From Euglena gracilis (Eukaryota; Euglenida; Euglenophyceae; Euglenales): DNA of 64,000 bases. Under the pieces are notes generated by a model that saw nothing but the letters and a program-made list of their open reading frames with translations, had not been told where the DNA came from and did not search any database. Within the stretch, counting starts at the first letter, position 1, and each line of letters starts with the position of its first letter. Below, piece after piece: positions 1-10,155 of the stretch. Location of the stretch: assembly GCA_039621445.1 (NCBI GenBank), contig CP154956.1:34693437-34757436 (forward strand), written 5' to 3'. The translations under genes were made by a program, and so were the position numbers.

Positions 1-9
1 ACAGCCAGA

Positions 10-618
10 ATGTCAAAGGGAGCTTTGGGAGACCAGGAAAAGTACCTCTACCTCTCCAAGAAAATTCACCCCAAGATGTTTTCTGAGTTGAGACAAGACA
101 GGTACTACAAAAGGAGGACAGAAACTTATGAGGACTTGAAAGTTTGCTTGCTGGAAAAGGCCCAAGAAGATTGGTTGGAACGTCATCTTCAAAAGAAAAT
201 TTCGCTGCATACTCTCCAGGAAACACCCCAGCCACAAAAATCCCAAGGAGACTTGCCCATGGTTGATTCCCAGGTTTCTTCATCTTCCAAGCCTTCAGGG
301 TTTTCCCAGGTTCAAGGCAAAGGAAAAGGCAAAGGAGTTTACCCCAAAGGCAAAGGAAGTGGTCCTGCCAAAGGCAAGGGCAAAGGCAAGGGCTTTTTCC
401 CATGTGCAAGGTGTGCAAAGTCAGCCCAACCAACCTGGACCCCCCTCAGTTTTCTGTTTCTCTTTGGTTCAAGTTTTGTGGGAAGAAAGGTCATTATGAT
501 GACAAGTGTTGAACAAAACAAAAGAGGAAAGAAAAGCCAAAGCAAAGGAAAAAAGTTCACCCCAATACTCCCAAACCCCCACCCACCAACAACTTCCACA
601 CAAAAAGAGGAAAATTGA
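10..618 (+). CDS. Gag C-terminal part with GK-rich nucleocapsid-like tail (element 1)
   Basis: An open frame of 202 codons from an ATG at 10, probably the continuation of a gag that starts before the window. The first 80 residues are charged and look like the end of a capsid region. Residues about 100-130 are a GK-repeat tail, the same kind of tail that ends Gag in elements 2 and 3. In another frame (from 405) the DNA encodes a CKVC pair and then CGKKGHYDDKC, which looks like a degraded CCHC zinc knuckle whose first cysteine is lost. The true nucleocapsid therefore probably crosses a frameshift here. RNA packaging is the expected role by family. Confidence 0.65.
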   Translation: MSKGALGDQEKYLYLSKKIHPKMFSELRQDRYYKRRTETYEDLKVCLLEKAQEDWLERHLQKKISLHTLQETPQPQKSQGDLPMVDSQVSSSSKPSGFSQVQGKGKGKGVYPKGKGSGPAKGKGKGKGFFPCARCAKSAQPTWTPLSFLFLFGSSFVGRKVIMMTSVEQNKRGKKSQSKGKKFTPILPNPHPPTTSTQKEEN

Positions 619-922
619 CACACTCCACATTTTGAAAGGTACATCCCTCATCACCAATGTGACCATCAATGGGACATCCCTCAAGGCCATCATCGACAGT
701 GGTGCAACGACAAGTGCCATTGCCCGGAAATGTGTTCCACCAGGTGCCATCATGAGATCGATGGTTGTCCCCATCCAAGTTGGAAATGGAGATGTCATTT
801 TTTCGGATGGGACAGCCGAGCTCACACTCCAATTTGGGGAGAGCATTTTGAAGCAAGAGGCGTTGGTCATCCAAACAAACGCTTTTGAAGCCGTTTTGGG
901 CATGGACTTTTTGACCAATTAA
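506..922 (+). CDS. Retropepsin-like aspartic protease (element 1)
   Basis: An open frame of 138 codons with no ATG at its left edge, so it is a polyprotein segment, overlapping the gag frame by about 110 nt. It shows the retropepsin pattern: the active-site loop IIDSGATTSAI at about residues 61-71, a flap-like region, and VLGMDFL near the end, matching the ILG-x-(D/P)-(F/W)-(L/M) element of Ty3/gypsy proteases. The enzyme would act as a homodimer to cut the Gag-Pol polyprotein inside particles. Unlike elements 2 and 3, the protease here comes before, not after, the methyltransferase-like module. Confidence 0.85.
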   Translation: MLNKTKEERKAKAKEKSSPQYSQTPTHQQLPHKKRKIDTLHILKGTSLITNVTINGTSLKAIIDSGATTSAIARKCVPPGAIMRSMVVPIQVGNGDVIFSDGTAELTLQFGESILKQEALVIQTNAFEAVLGMDFLTN

Positions 923-992
923 AAAGTGTGTGGTCTTTTGACACAACCCCCCCCTTGCCAAGTGGTCGTGGGAAGGAAAAAAGTATCCTTTG

Positions 993-1625
993 ATGGAGAA
1001 TGATGGTTCAAGGATTCATCGGATTTACCGACTCTTCAAAAGGGAAAGTTACACGCTTGTCCCCAATGTCAAAAAGGAAGTTCTTTCTCGTTTGGAAATC
1101 AACGATTTTGACATCGATGTGGACCTATTCGCAAATCACAGAAACTTCCAAGAGTCTCGGTATTGTACCCGGGCGAACAACGCATTTTTCTACGATTGGA
1201 GTCGGATTGGAGAAAAGGAAAGTTCCATTTTGTGGGCGAATCCCCCTTTCTCGGTCCTCGACCGAGTTTTGACCAAGGTGGCCATGGAACCTCTCCGGAT
1301 GGTTTTGGTTTGCCCGGATTGGGGAGATTGTTATTGGAGGCGAATTTTGGAAAAGCTCTCCATTGCCCAAGTTCAAGTCCCCAATGGCATGGAAACGTAC
1401 CGTTCCGATTTTCAAGAAAAAGCATTGCCAGCCCCACAATGGAATACAATTGTTTCGGTTTTGGATTCCAAGTCGAAAAGCATCCCGATTTCGGAGTTGG
1501 ACCCCAAGATCGTGAAATGGATTTTGAGGAAATGTCGGAAATGGGATTTGGAGCATTTGGTGAATGAAGTCAAAAAGTACCCCAAAGTGAGTGTGGATGG
1601 AAAGGGATATTCAAGTGGATATTGA
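993..1625 (+). CDS. Dam-like (DIRS-type) methyltransferase module (element 1)
   Basis: An open frame of about 210 codons; the first ATG is at 993. Three conserved blocks are visible: DVDLFAN near 1115, ILWANPPFSVL near 1230, and VLVCPDWGDCYW near 1300-1340. NPPF is the catalytic (D/N)PP(Y/F/W) motif of N6-adenine methyltransferases. The combination of a DxFA block, NPPF and a PxW block resembles the methyltransferase domain of DIRS retrotransposons and of phage-type Dam proteins. The same three blocks occur in elements 2 and 3. A clear glycine-rich AdoMet loop is not obvious, so activity is uncertain. It sits between protease and RT. Confidence 0.6.
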   Translation: MENDGSRIHRIYRLFKRESYTLVPNVKKEVLSRLEINDFDIDVDLFANHRNFQESRYCTRANNAFFYDWSRIGEKESSILWANPPFSVLDRVLTKVAMEPLRMVLVCPDWGDCYWRRILEKLSIAQVQVPNGMETYRSDFQEKALPAPQWNTIVSVLDSKSKSIPISELDPKIVKWILRKCRKWDLEHLVNEVKKYPKVSVDGKGYSSGY

Positions 1626-3375
1626 TGAAATCCCGTTGTCTCCTCCCGTTTCACCCATCTCTTCTTTGCCCCATGATTCTCTTTTTCAGATGGAGAAAAT
1701 CTCAAGTGTCATCGAAGTGGGTGCCGAATTATCAATTGAAGTGGACTTGAGCTTCACCGAGAAGGACTACAAGCCGCCATCAATGGTTTCAAGCAACGAA
1801 GAATTGGAGTTCAATGGAGCCGATGGTATGGAAGTCCGAGGTACCCCCTCTTCCCCCTTCACCGTTTCGGATCGAGAATTGTCCAAGGTGTGTGAAAGGC
1901 TTTTGCAACAAATTCCCGTTCCACAAAAAGATGGTTTGTTTGACAAGGAAACCGAGAACCTTCATGGTGATTTGCAAGGTGACCTAGCCCGTTTTGAAAA
2001 GGAACCCGAATTGAAAGTGCTCCTTGAAAAGTACATGGAAATTTTTGGTCCTCTCCCAAGTCCCGGCATGGGTTGTCAACTCGTCCAATGTGATTTGGAA
2101 CTCAAGGATGAGTTCAAGGGGAGGGTGATCCGTGGCAAATGTTGGCCAATGAGCGAAAAGGATTCCATGGAAATTCACAAACAAGTGAATGAATTGGTGG
2201 AAAGTGGGTTGGTGGAGAGCTACCCCAAAGGAAAGACCCCAACCCATTGTTCTCCAACATTTTTGGTGGAAAAGAAGGAAAGCCAATCGAAAAGGATGGT
2301 GGGCCAATACAAAAAGGTCAACGACCATGTGAAAAGTCATTCGGCATTTTTACCAAACATGGAACAAATGGTCGAAAATTTGGCCCAATGTCGATGGAAA
2401 TCAAAACTCGACCTAAGAAGTGGGTTTTGGCAAGTCGGTTTGAGTGAAAGGGCAAAGGAACTCACCGCATTTGTCACCCCGAATGGTCAAGTTTGGCAAT
2501 GGAATTGCATGCCATTTGGAATTCAAGCCGCCCCCGCAATTTTTCAAGAACTCATGGAAAGGGTGATTTCGGAAATGAAGGAAAATCCAAAGGTTGCAAA
2601 TTTGTTGGAACCGAAAAATGGCCAAAGGAAATGTTTTGTGGGAGCATTTTTCGATGATGTCGGGGTGGGAGCATCGACCATCCCCGAACATTTGTTTTTG
2701 TTGGAGGAACTTTTCAAAGTGGTGAAAAAGCACAAGCTCCGAATCAAGTTGACCAAGTGTGACTTTTTGAAAGAAAGCATTGAGTACCTTGGTTTTTCGG
2801 TTCAATGGGGATCATGGAGGCCAAGTGAGAAAAAGATTCAAGCTTTGGTGGATTTCAAAGTGAAAAGTTTGAAAGATCTCCGTGCTTTTTTGGGAGCTTG
2901 CAACTTTTTTCGTCGCCATGTGAAAGCATTCACATTTTCAAGTGCGGATTTGACCGATCTTCTCAAGAAAAATGCAAGATTTGTTTGGACCCAAAAAGAA
3001 GAAAAGCTCATCGAGGACATCAAACAAAAACTTTTGGATGCGGTGCCCCTCGGGGTACCACGGTCATGTGGAGAAATGGTTGTCATTACCGATGCCTCCG
3101 ACCGGGGGGGAGGTGGAACGATTTTTCAATGGCAATCATTGGACCCCTCTCAAGTCCCTCAAGGATTTGCAACCCAAGGTATGTCCAAAGAAGGTGTGCT
3201 CATTCACAATTACCCAAATGATTTCGGTGTGGTCCCGGTCGGACATTGGAATTGGAAATGGTGCCCCACAAGATCCCGGTATTCAACTTTCGAACAAGAA
3301 CTTTTGGCCGGTGTGCTTATTTTTTTCAACGCAAAGTCGAATTTTACAAGGTTTGCCGGTTGTTTGGTTTTGTGA
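1591..3375 (+). CDS. Reverse transcriptase and N-terminal half of RNase H (element 1)
   Basis: A 594-codon frame that overlaps the previous ORF by 35 nt in another phase. RT landmarks in order: FLVEKKESQSKRMV (block near 2265), KLDLRSGFWQVGL (near 2405), MPFGIQAAPAIFQ (near 2510), and the catalytic box FFDDVGVG at about 2647-2670. The box is F-F-D-D rather than the usual Y-x-D-D. The thumb region follows (YLGFSVQWG, then LRAFLGACNFFRRHV). RNase H begins with VVITDASDRGGG near 3085 and includes FEQELLAG near 3290, which supply the first Asp and the Glu of the active site. The frame then ends, and the rest of RNase H is read in the next phase, which marks a frameshift near 3350. Confidence 0.9.
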   Translation: MWMERDIQVDIDEIPLSPPVSPISSLPHDSLFQMEKISSVIEVGAELSIEVDLSFTEKDYKPPSMVSSNEELEFNGADGMEVRGTPSSPFTVSDRELSKVCERLLQQIPVPQKDGLFDKETENLHGDLQGDLARFEKEPELKVLLEKYMEIFGPLPSPGMGCQLVQCDLELKDEFKGRVIRGKCWPMSEKDSMEIHKQVNELVESGLVESYPKGKTPTHCSPTFLVEKKESQSKRMVGQYKKVNDHVKSHSAFLPNMEQMVENLAQCRWKSKLDLRSGFWQVGLSERAKELTAFVTPNGQVWQWNCMPFGIQAAPAIFQELMERVISEMKENPKVANLLEPKNGQRKCFVGAFFDDVGVGASTIPEHLFLLEELFKVVKKHKLRIKLTKCDFLKESIEYLGFSVQWGSWRPSEKKIQALVDFKVKSLKDLRAFLGACNFFRRHVKAFTFSSADLTDLLKKNARFVWTQKEEKLIEDIKQKLLDAVPLGVPRSCGEMVVITDASDRGGGGTIFQWQSLDPSQVPQGFATQGMSKEGVLIHNYPNDFGVVPVGHWNWKWCPTRSRYSTFEQELLAGVLIFFNAKSNFTRFAGCLVL

Positions 3376-5752
3376 TCATGAGGCCCTCAAGAATTTCTTG
3401 GACAAAGAACCCCCCGTGAATCAAAGATTGAGACGTTGGTTTTGTTTTTTGGGTCAATTCAAGATCAAGATTGTGCATACACCCGGAATGAAGAATGAGT
3501 GGTGTGATTGGTTGTCAAGGAGTCATTTTGACCAAAAGTTCAATGTTGAATTCGAAAATTTGGCAAAAGATGCATTCGAAAAGATGGACTCCCAATTGGA
3601 TCTTTCTTTGCAAGTTTTGTCGTTTGAGATGAAAGATTTCAATTGGATTACCCATCGAGTGATTTTGCCGAGATTTGGGAAAAATTGGAACCATGGAAAG
3701 CTCAAGTCATCGATGATTGTTTGTGGTTCAAGGCCAAAGACAAACTTTTTTGTGAGCGAAAATTGGCCATCCCCAAGGAAAGTCTTCCCCAAGTTTCATC
3801 GTGGCTACATCGAGCTCATGGGCATCCCGGTCCCGAACGTACGCTTTGGTCATTTCTCCAAAATTTCCATTCATCCCTCTCGAGAGAAGGATTTGTTCGG
3901 TTTGTTTCGGAATGTTTTGGGTTCGTGTCAAACGTGTGTCATGTCAAAGCCAAGTTCACAAGCCGATCGTGGACTTTTGGGTTGTTTGCCAATTCCTCCC
4001 CTTTGCAATGACATCATTTTTCTCGATTTTGTCGCCCTTGATGAATTCAATTCTTTTGATTACGCTTTGGGCATTGTGGATGGTTTGAGTCGGTTTTGTT
4101 TGTACCTCCCATGCCACAAAGAAGTGACGGGTGAAAAAGTCTTGAAGATGATTTTGAAAGAATGGGTGGAAAAATTTGGTCGCCCCAACGAAGTTTTGAG
4201 TGACAATGACATTCGCTTCAAGTCAAGTTCCGGTTTTTACCAAGAGGCCATGAAATCACTCGGAATCAAGGTTTCGTTTTCTCTTCCGAGGCATCCTTCA
4301 TCAAATGGTTTGATGGAAAGAGAAAATCGTTCGTTTGTGCAAACATTGAGATGTCTTGTGCACGAAACGGGTACAAAAGATTGGCCAAAGTTGCTTCCGT
4401 ACGTCAATTTTGTGATGAACAGCCAGATTTCAAGTTCGACGGGAATGTCTCCATCGGAACTTTTCCTCGGTCGATCTCCATGGAAATTCGAAAGTGTTGG
4501 AGAACCGTGTGAAAGTCCATCTGTCGAAAATTGGATTTTGGAACAGCTTTTGCTTCAAGAAAAGGCAAGTTTGAGGCTGAAACATCTCAGATCTTTGGCG
4601 ATGGAGCGGAAAAACAAGGTTCGGAAACCTGCCGTTTATGAAATTGGTCAATTTGTTCTCGTCCACAAGTCTCGATGGCCCCAAAGAAAAGTCGAAAAGA
4701 TCGCCAGTCCATGGTTTGGACCCTACAAAGTTGTTCAAGTGCACTACAACTCTTTGCAAATTTTGGCATCTCCATCATTGGGAGGTTTGGTGAAAGTTTC
4801 GTTCTCCCAAGTGAAACACTGGAGTTCTGTCCATGACCCACACAATGACACTTCGTTTTTGTCAGAGGAGTGTGAGGAATTTGATGGTGCACAGCCACCT
4901 GCTTCATTCACAGGTCACACAGACGACCGAGGAACAGGCGGCGAACAGCGAGGCGCAAGCGACGCACACAGAGGCGCACGCGACGAACGCACGACAAAAC
5001 CAGAACACGACAGAACAAGGCCAGAACAGGAAACGCGAGGCGAAAGGCCCAGAACAGCCGAACGAGCACGCGACGCACGGCCGAGCGCACGCGACGAACC
5101 CCCAGAAAGACCAGAAGGACCCAGACCCCCGAAAGACCAGTTTCCCCAACCTTTTTATTCACAGATGGTTACCAGAAGCAAGTCCCGAGGGCCAGAATCA
5201 AGTTTCAAGTCAAAGAAATCAAATTTTGAAGTCGGTCGACATGGAGGTGATACAAGGAGAATTTGGCTGAAAAAGTCGGAGTTTGAGAAGGACAACGTGG
5301 AGGAGAGTGGACCTGAGGGACCTTTGCAGCAGGCTGCTGCAGTTGCTGCTGAAGAACTTGCTGATGATGTTCAAAATGTTGATGATGCTGTTCAACTTCC
5401 ACAAGAAGAACTTCAACATGAAGGAGTTCTGGGGCCTGTGGGCCCCATCCTGCAGCCCAGTGCTGCAGATTCTGTGTCTGTTTTCCCAGTTTCACAGCCA
5501 GAACCAGAAAAAGTCAGCAGTTTTGCTTCAGAATGTGTTTCAGATTTGCCCAAAACAGCCAGACAGTTTTCAGAAATGGAGGCTGCAAAAATTGGTTTTT
5601 ACAATGTTGAAGCAATTTTGGATCACAAGTTCAGAAATGGTTGGAGGTTTTTGACAAAGTGGGAGAATTACCCAGTGCATTCATCAACATGGGAACCAGT
5701 CAGAAGTTTTGTTTTGCCAGGTGGAAAGATGAATTCAGTTTTTCAGAATTAG
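3364..5752 (+). CDS. RNase H end, integrase and chromodomain (element 1)
   Basis: The frame carries the RNase H end (CDHEALKNFL, then EWCDWLSRS near 3500), which supplies its last two aspartates. Between about 3640 and 3960 the coding sequence runs in another phase: the zinc-binding HHCC domain (HRAHGHPGPERTL, later CFGFVSNVCH) is only there, so two frameshifts flank it. The integrase core returns near 3960 with LDFVALD, LSDNDIRF and GLMERENR, the DDE triad. A proline/arginine-rich spacer (4900-5150) follows. At 5595-5715 lies a chromodomain (YNVEAIL, RFLTKWENYP, STWEPV). Chromodomains of such integrases are thought to tether insertion to modified chromatin. Stop at 5750. Confidence 0.88.
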
Positions 5753-6890
5753 ATTCAGGACAATGGTTTGCAAGAGGTTTTGAAGAAAGTGCAGAAGAAT
5801 GCGAATACCCAACCCAGTCCAGTTTTCACAGTCAAACTGTTTCCATGAAATTTGGTGCCATGGGCATCAGAAACTGACCCCAGCATGCACAACCAGCCAA
5901 GAAAGCAGAATAACCCCTCTCTTTGCTAAGTTGCAGCCCAGCTGCTGAGGAGTGGGATGTCTGGGTGCAGAAGCCACAGGGCCAGAGGCACTTAGGTCTT
6001 GCACCTAAGAGTGGAATCAGCCTGAAATCGAATGCCATTTTGGCCAGGCCATGATTCTACCACCAGGTTCGCCGCAGCACCAGACCACCAACCACAACAA
6101 GTCATCTGATCATCTTCATCATCATGTTCTTCTTCATCATGACCATTTTTCAGAAGCTGCTGTTGTTCACCATTTTGATGAAGATAGAGCCGTCGTTCTT
6201 CATTTTGATGTTCGTTGACTTTGGTGTTCTTTGATTTGTTGTTCTTTGTTGGACTTCGAGTTCATGTCTTTTGGATTCAGATTGATGATGTTTGATTATG
6301 GCTTTTCCCAGTTTTTTTGGAGAGAGAGAAAGGCCAGAGAGAGAGCAAACGGGAAAGAGAAAGAAAACCCCCCACAGCCACAAACGACACAAGCTGGCTG
6401 GTGTAAAAAGTTTTTGATTTCTCTTCCACTGCCCCCTGACCAAAAAAAAAAGTGAACAATTGATGCCGATTTTACGGCCGAAGTTCACGAGTCCAAAAAA
6501 AAAAGACGTTCGCCTGAGATTTCAGCCAAAGTCTTGATGCCCACTTTGAGTGTGCTGGGTGGGGGTTTGTTCCACCAAGGGGGGGATTGAAAAGGTGGCT
6601 TTGGCTACCTTCCCCCCCCCCCGACCTCCCCTGGCAGTGGATGAAAGAGACCCCCTTGCTCATAAAGAAAGGTGCAAGAACCACTCACAATTGGCCCAAG
6701 TGTGCTTTATGGGGGGCTTCTACAAGGAGTCTTTCCCAACGCCCCCCCCACCAACCGTCCCAACTTACCCAGCACATTCCTACTATGACGTCTGGCACTT
6801 TTGGTGTACGTATCTTACCTTTGTGCACAGGCTGGCCTTGAAGCTTTGGTACAAAATGTGTTTTGTGCTTAAAGTTTGGAAGTAAAAGCG
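5753..6890. other. Non-coding stretch after element 1
   Basis: No convincing gene. It holds a run of CATCATCTTC-like and TTGATG/TTGTTC-like short repeats (6090-6260), a purine-rich block (GAGAGAGAAAGG and similar, 6318-6366) that could be a polypurine tract, and C-runs at 6610-6760. It probably includes the untranslated 3' end of element 1. Open frames here are short and have no domain signal. Confidence 0.4.
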
Positions 6891-9800
6891 CCACGAAGGG
6901 CAAAAGTTCGAGGAAAAAGGAGAGTTCGAAAAAGATCCTACAAAGCTGAGTCCAAGAAGAAGAAGGACAAAAAGCTTTACACCCGCCAACTCCTCACGAT
7001 GGATATCCTTGATGAGGCTAGGCGTGAAATGCATGAGAACAGCGTCAAACTGTTCGTCCATTTGCTTTTCACTGAGTTCATCCACTTCAGCGGCAAGTCC
7101 TAACCATTTGGCATACCAAAGGTCAATGGACTTCCATTTGCGATCGGGTGGGGCGCATTGCCGCCACTTGGTCTCCAGGGTAATCCTGGCGACCAAACTT
7201 GAACTGGTGGAAGCGTATTGCTCCACCAGGTCATCAAAGGAAACGCGGTAGCGAATGACGAGTTGTCGCGCGCGCTCCTTTTCATCCCTTGTGAGGCAAT
7301 CAATGAATTCCATTTTGATCACCTCCGGGTTTGTGTCCTGGGTTGGCCCTTTCAATGCCCAGTAGTACTCCCAGTCCCGGAAAAACTGTCTCCATGTGGT
7401 TGGGTCACCGTCCCATTGGGGCTTCACCTTATTCGCGATTGCGATGGTGCCCTTGAAGTCTTTCTGAAAAACCCGTTGGCCCTCGGTGGTATTCCGTGGA
7501 TTCGGGCCCGGGTACGCTCGAGCACCAAGCGTATCCTTTCCGGATTCTTGTCGGAATCGCGAAATTTCTGGTGAAGGTGAATCCTGGTACCGGAAATCCG
7601 GTCGCAAACCCTGTTGGTCACCCGTAATAGGGGGACACTCCGGTGTGGGGGTATGTCGCGCATGCAACATGTGACCCACTCCCGGTGTACGGGTTTGGCT
7701 CATTCCACGCACAAGCATGGAATGATGGATTTCTTGGTGGAGACTTGGCGGAATCGCCGTGTTTTCCGAAAATTCGGTTCCCGTAATGGGAGATTCATCC
7801 GAAAACTGGTTTTGAGTTGTAGGCAAGGCCAATGGTGGCACAATTCGCGGAATCGCGGATTGTGACACTTTTTTTTTTTTTTTTTTTTTATCTGGCGCAT
7901 CTTCGGCAATGCATACTGCCGAATTGCGGTGTGAAACCCGCTGTTGGTTGGACACATTATCCAAACCCACAGACAAGTCATGCACACATTGCTCCAAATG
8001 CTCAACGAGTTGGAGTTGGCCGCAAATACGGTCAACTTCATCCTCCAAAGCGCGAATACGCTTGCGGTAACGGGAAAAGTCATCCAAGTGCGGAATCCTT
8101 TCGGAAATTCCGGTAACATCTTGGACAAGTTTCCCGTGAGACTTATCCAGTATTTGGAGTTGTCCCATTAATGCTTTTACAGCATTTGAGAGAATCTGCA
8201 AAGGTGATGTCACCTTGGTTGGTGTGGTGGTGGGTGCAACCGGTGTAGGGTTATCCGAGAACGCGGTTGTGGTACCCACGGGCAAATTTCCGGGTTGTGG
8301 CTTATCCAACAACGCGGAAATCCGCTCATCCAACCTGGTAATCTCACTTTGCGTGGATCGGGCATTCCGATTCACCGATTCCTCAAGCCGTAATAGGCTG
8401 TTGCAGAAATCTTGCAAGGTTTCCTGATTGTTAGTGAGCATTTTGTCATAAAATGCCTTGAAATCAGGGTTCTCGGTAATCCGAGAACTGGAACCTGCAG
8501 GCAAAGACTGCATTTCCGTTACTTTGGTAGACACCGATGCATACCGGGTCTGGAGTTCCCCAATAGCAGTCTGAATACCGCTAATGTCCGGAGCTCGGTG
8601 GGGAAGTGCGGAATAGCTTTGTTGCAAACCCGCAATGGCCGAGTTAATCCCGCCAATGTCGGATTGCAACTGCAACTGCAGGGAATCCTGCCGTTGTGCG
8701 ATTTCCGCCACTTTCGCGCTCAGATTGGATAATCCAACCTGATTCGCGTCACAATAGCAGGTTTTCTGCTCCAAACGGGAAAGTCGCTCCTCCAACTGCC
8801 GCACATACGTGTGGGGAGCAAAATTCTCGTTGGCTTGTGACTGGAATTGTCGAAACTTTTCCGTTTTGTCGCACAACTGCATAATGCGGCGTTGCGATTC
8901 ATCGAAAGTTGCGGACAATGTGGTGAAATGGTCCATAGACACAAATCCACCACTGCTGGATGTTGCAGACGAGGAATCTCGTGCATGCAACTGTTGTTGC
9001 AAATGCAACAACGCAGATGAACAGGACTCCATTTGTCCCGATAACTGTTGTAGTGATCCATGCAAGTGCAGAAACTTGGAGTCATTCCGCGTTTCCGCTT
9101 CATGCATGCATTCACTAATTTGCCGGAAGTTTTGCGGCAGTTGTTGGCACATTTTGTCAAAGGTTTCCCGAAAGTTTGCAAGGTCAATACCCGCACTTTC
9201 GAAATTCCTCTGGCAATATTTGCCAACTTCCTGCAAGTAATTCCAGCAGTGTTCCAGCTTGGTGAAGACATGTTTCTGGTTGTACTCATCAAACTGAAGT
9301 ACTTTGTTCAATGCGGTTGCACACTCTGCAACGCATTGTTGCACATGGTTAAACTGCCTCACAAGGGGGTGATCCCCTGGAAGCCGAGCAACAATATCCT
9401 GCACATCCTCAGCAGTGAGGAGCTCACCAGTGCCCTTCCCATAGTCATCCATGGGTTGGGATGTACCGGAGAATTCCGGCACCACGAGGCGAGTCTCCGG
9501 TTGCCAAGGTAGTGCGGGATAGCACCCGATATCGGGGGGTGGTGGCAAAGCTCTGTAAGGGCTTGCCGGTGGAAGAGCGGGTGGGGGTTGAAAGAAACAC
9601 GGGGTTTCTAGCCCACCATCACCAGAGAAGCCCGGTGGCGGAAACACCACGGGTCTCTCCGGTGTGTGAAGCTGCACCATTGTCGCAGACAGAGGCGAAT
9701 ACCCCCGTTGTGGCAAGGTGAGTGCGGAAGAGGCCGCATTAGCCCCTGAAGCCAATGATGTGGAGGGCTCATCGCCGACCACTGTCAATGATGACAAATG

Positions 9801-9959
9801 TTGCAATCTTGACAATTGAACCAATTGTGCCTCGTCGGCGTGGGAACTGGAAGCACTTTCGCATAAAAGCTTCCAATCCCCAGTTTCTTGGTCAATGTCT
9901 TGCAATGATGCCTGTAATAAGGCATAGTTTAATTGATGGTTGGGGCCTGTGCTTTGCAT
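6783..9959 (-). CDS. Long coiled-coil Gag (element 4)
   Basis: A continuous minus-strand frame of about 1058 codons from an ATG at 9959-9957; the open frame upstream of it uses no ATG. The N-terminal ~180 residues are proline-rich. Residues about 190-660 are Gln/Ser/Leu-rich with heptad-like spacing (likely coiled coil). A lysine run follows, encoded by the T-run at 7868-7889. A capsid-like block near residues 880-990 contains TTWRQFFRDWEYYW and FIDCLTRDEKERARQL. The last ~65 codons (below about 6985) are hydrophobic and unlike the rest, so the true gag sequence is cut there. The product would form the particle. This is the only Gag in the window in which the coiled-coil and capsid parts are still in one uninterrupted frame. 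Confidence 0.7.
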   Translation of the reverse strand: MQSTGPNHQLNYALLQASLQDIDQETGDWKLLCESASSSHADEAQLVQLSRLQHLSSLTVVGDEPSTSLASGANAASSALTLPQRGYSPLSATMVQLHTPERPVVFPPPGFSGDGGLETPCFFQPPPALPPASPYRALPPPPDIGCYPALPWQPETRLVVPEFSGTSQPMDDYGKGTGELLTAEDVQDIVARLPGDHPLVRQFNHVQQCVAECATALNKVLQFDEYNQKHVFTKLEHCWNYLQEVGKYCQRNFESAGIDLANFRETFDKMCQQLPQNFRQISECMHEAETRNDSKFLHLHGSLQQLSGQMESCSSALLHLQQQLHARDSSSATSSSGGFVSMDHFTTLSATFDESQRRIMQLCDKTEKFRQFQSQANENFAPHTYVRQLEERLSRLEQKTCYCDANQVGLSNLSAKVAEIAQRQDSLQLQLQSDIGGINSAIAGLQQSYSALPHRAPDISGIQTAIGELQTRYASVSTKVTEMQSLPAGSSSRITENPDFKAFYDKMLTNNQETLQDFCNSLLRLEESVNRNARSTQSEITRLDERISALLDKPQPGNLPVGTTTAFSDNPTPVAPTTTPTKVTSPLQILSNAVKALMGQLQILDKSHGKLVQDVTGISERIPHLDDFSRYRKRIRALEDEVDRICGQLQLVEHLEQCVHDLSVGLDNVSNQQRVSHRNSAVCIAEDAPDKKKKKKKVSQSAIPRIVPPLALPTTQNQFSDESPITGTEFSENTAIPPSLHQEIHHSMLVRGMSQTRTPGVGHMLHARHTPTPECPPITGDQQGLRPDFRYQDSPSPEISRFRQESGKDTLGARAYPGPNPRNTTEGQRVFQKDFKGTIAIANKVKPQWDGDPTTWRQFFRDWEYYWALKGPTQDTNPEVIKMEFIDCLTRDEKERARQLVIRYRVSFDDLVEQYASTSSSLVARITLETKWRQCAPPDRKWKSIDLWYAKWLGLAAEVDELSEKQMDEQFDAVLMHFTPSLIKDIHREELAGVKLFVLLLLGLSFVGSFSNSPFSSNFCPSWRFYFQTLSTKHILYQSFKASLCTKVRYVHQKCQTS

Positions 9960-10155
9960 CTTTCTGGTGACAAAAGCAGCAAAAACCCACAAAACTAAGC
10001 AGTTGTGCTGACACCAGAGGGGCTGTAACGGGTAATACCGTACAGAGCCTTCCGCAGCCTGCTCGTCTGCTTAGATGTTGACTAGAAGCCGGGAGCTGAC
10101 GCTGCGACCGTGTAATAACGGTGCAGGGGCTCTCCGCTGCCAGTCAGCGTAGGAT

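Larger units (their letters stand above)
1..5752 (+). mobile_element. Ty3/gypsy chromodomain LTR retrotransposon, element 1 (5' end outside window)
   Basis: Seen: the end of gag, then protease, a Dam-like methyltransferase module, reverse transcriptase, RNase H, integrase and a C-terminal chromodomain, all on the plus strand. The RT-RNase H-integrase order is that of Ty3/gypsy elements, and the terminal chromodomain is typical of chromoviruses. The reading frame changes at least four times (near 506-618, 1591, about 3350 and twice in 3640-4000), so this copy is decayed. The 5' LTR lies outside the window. I could not identify a 3' LTR, because the only recognisable boundary would need a second copy to compare with. 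Confidence 0.9.

Noticed and set aside
4833-5270. Second open frame (Gln/Asn/Thr-rich) over the spacer of element 1 pol
   Set aside because: The Arg/Pro-rich frame joins integrase to the chromodomain and is the coding one; the other is open only because of low-complexity GCGACG repeats.
6034-6044. GCCATTTTGGC, resembling the core of the dinoflagellate spliced leader
   Set aside because: Only 11 bases of a near-palindromic word match and the flanks differ, so it cannot be taken as a spliced-leader relic.
6876-7103. Basic plus-strand ORF (KVRGKRRVRKRSYK) overlapping the end of the minus-strand gag
   Set aside because: Its second half is antisense to gag of element 4, and the lysine/arginine part lies at a junction; no domain and no clear start.
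10021-10150. Possible structured RNA or 5S-like gene near ACGGGTAATACCGT and ACCGTGTAATAACGGT
   Set aside because: Two related small hairpins are visible, but no known RNA family fits; the segment is the leader of element 4.
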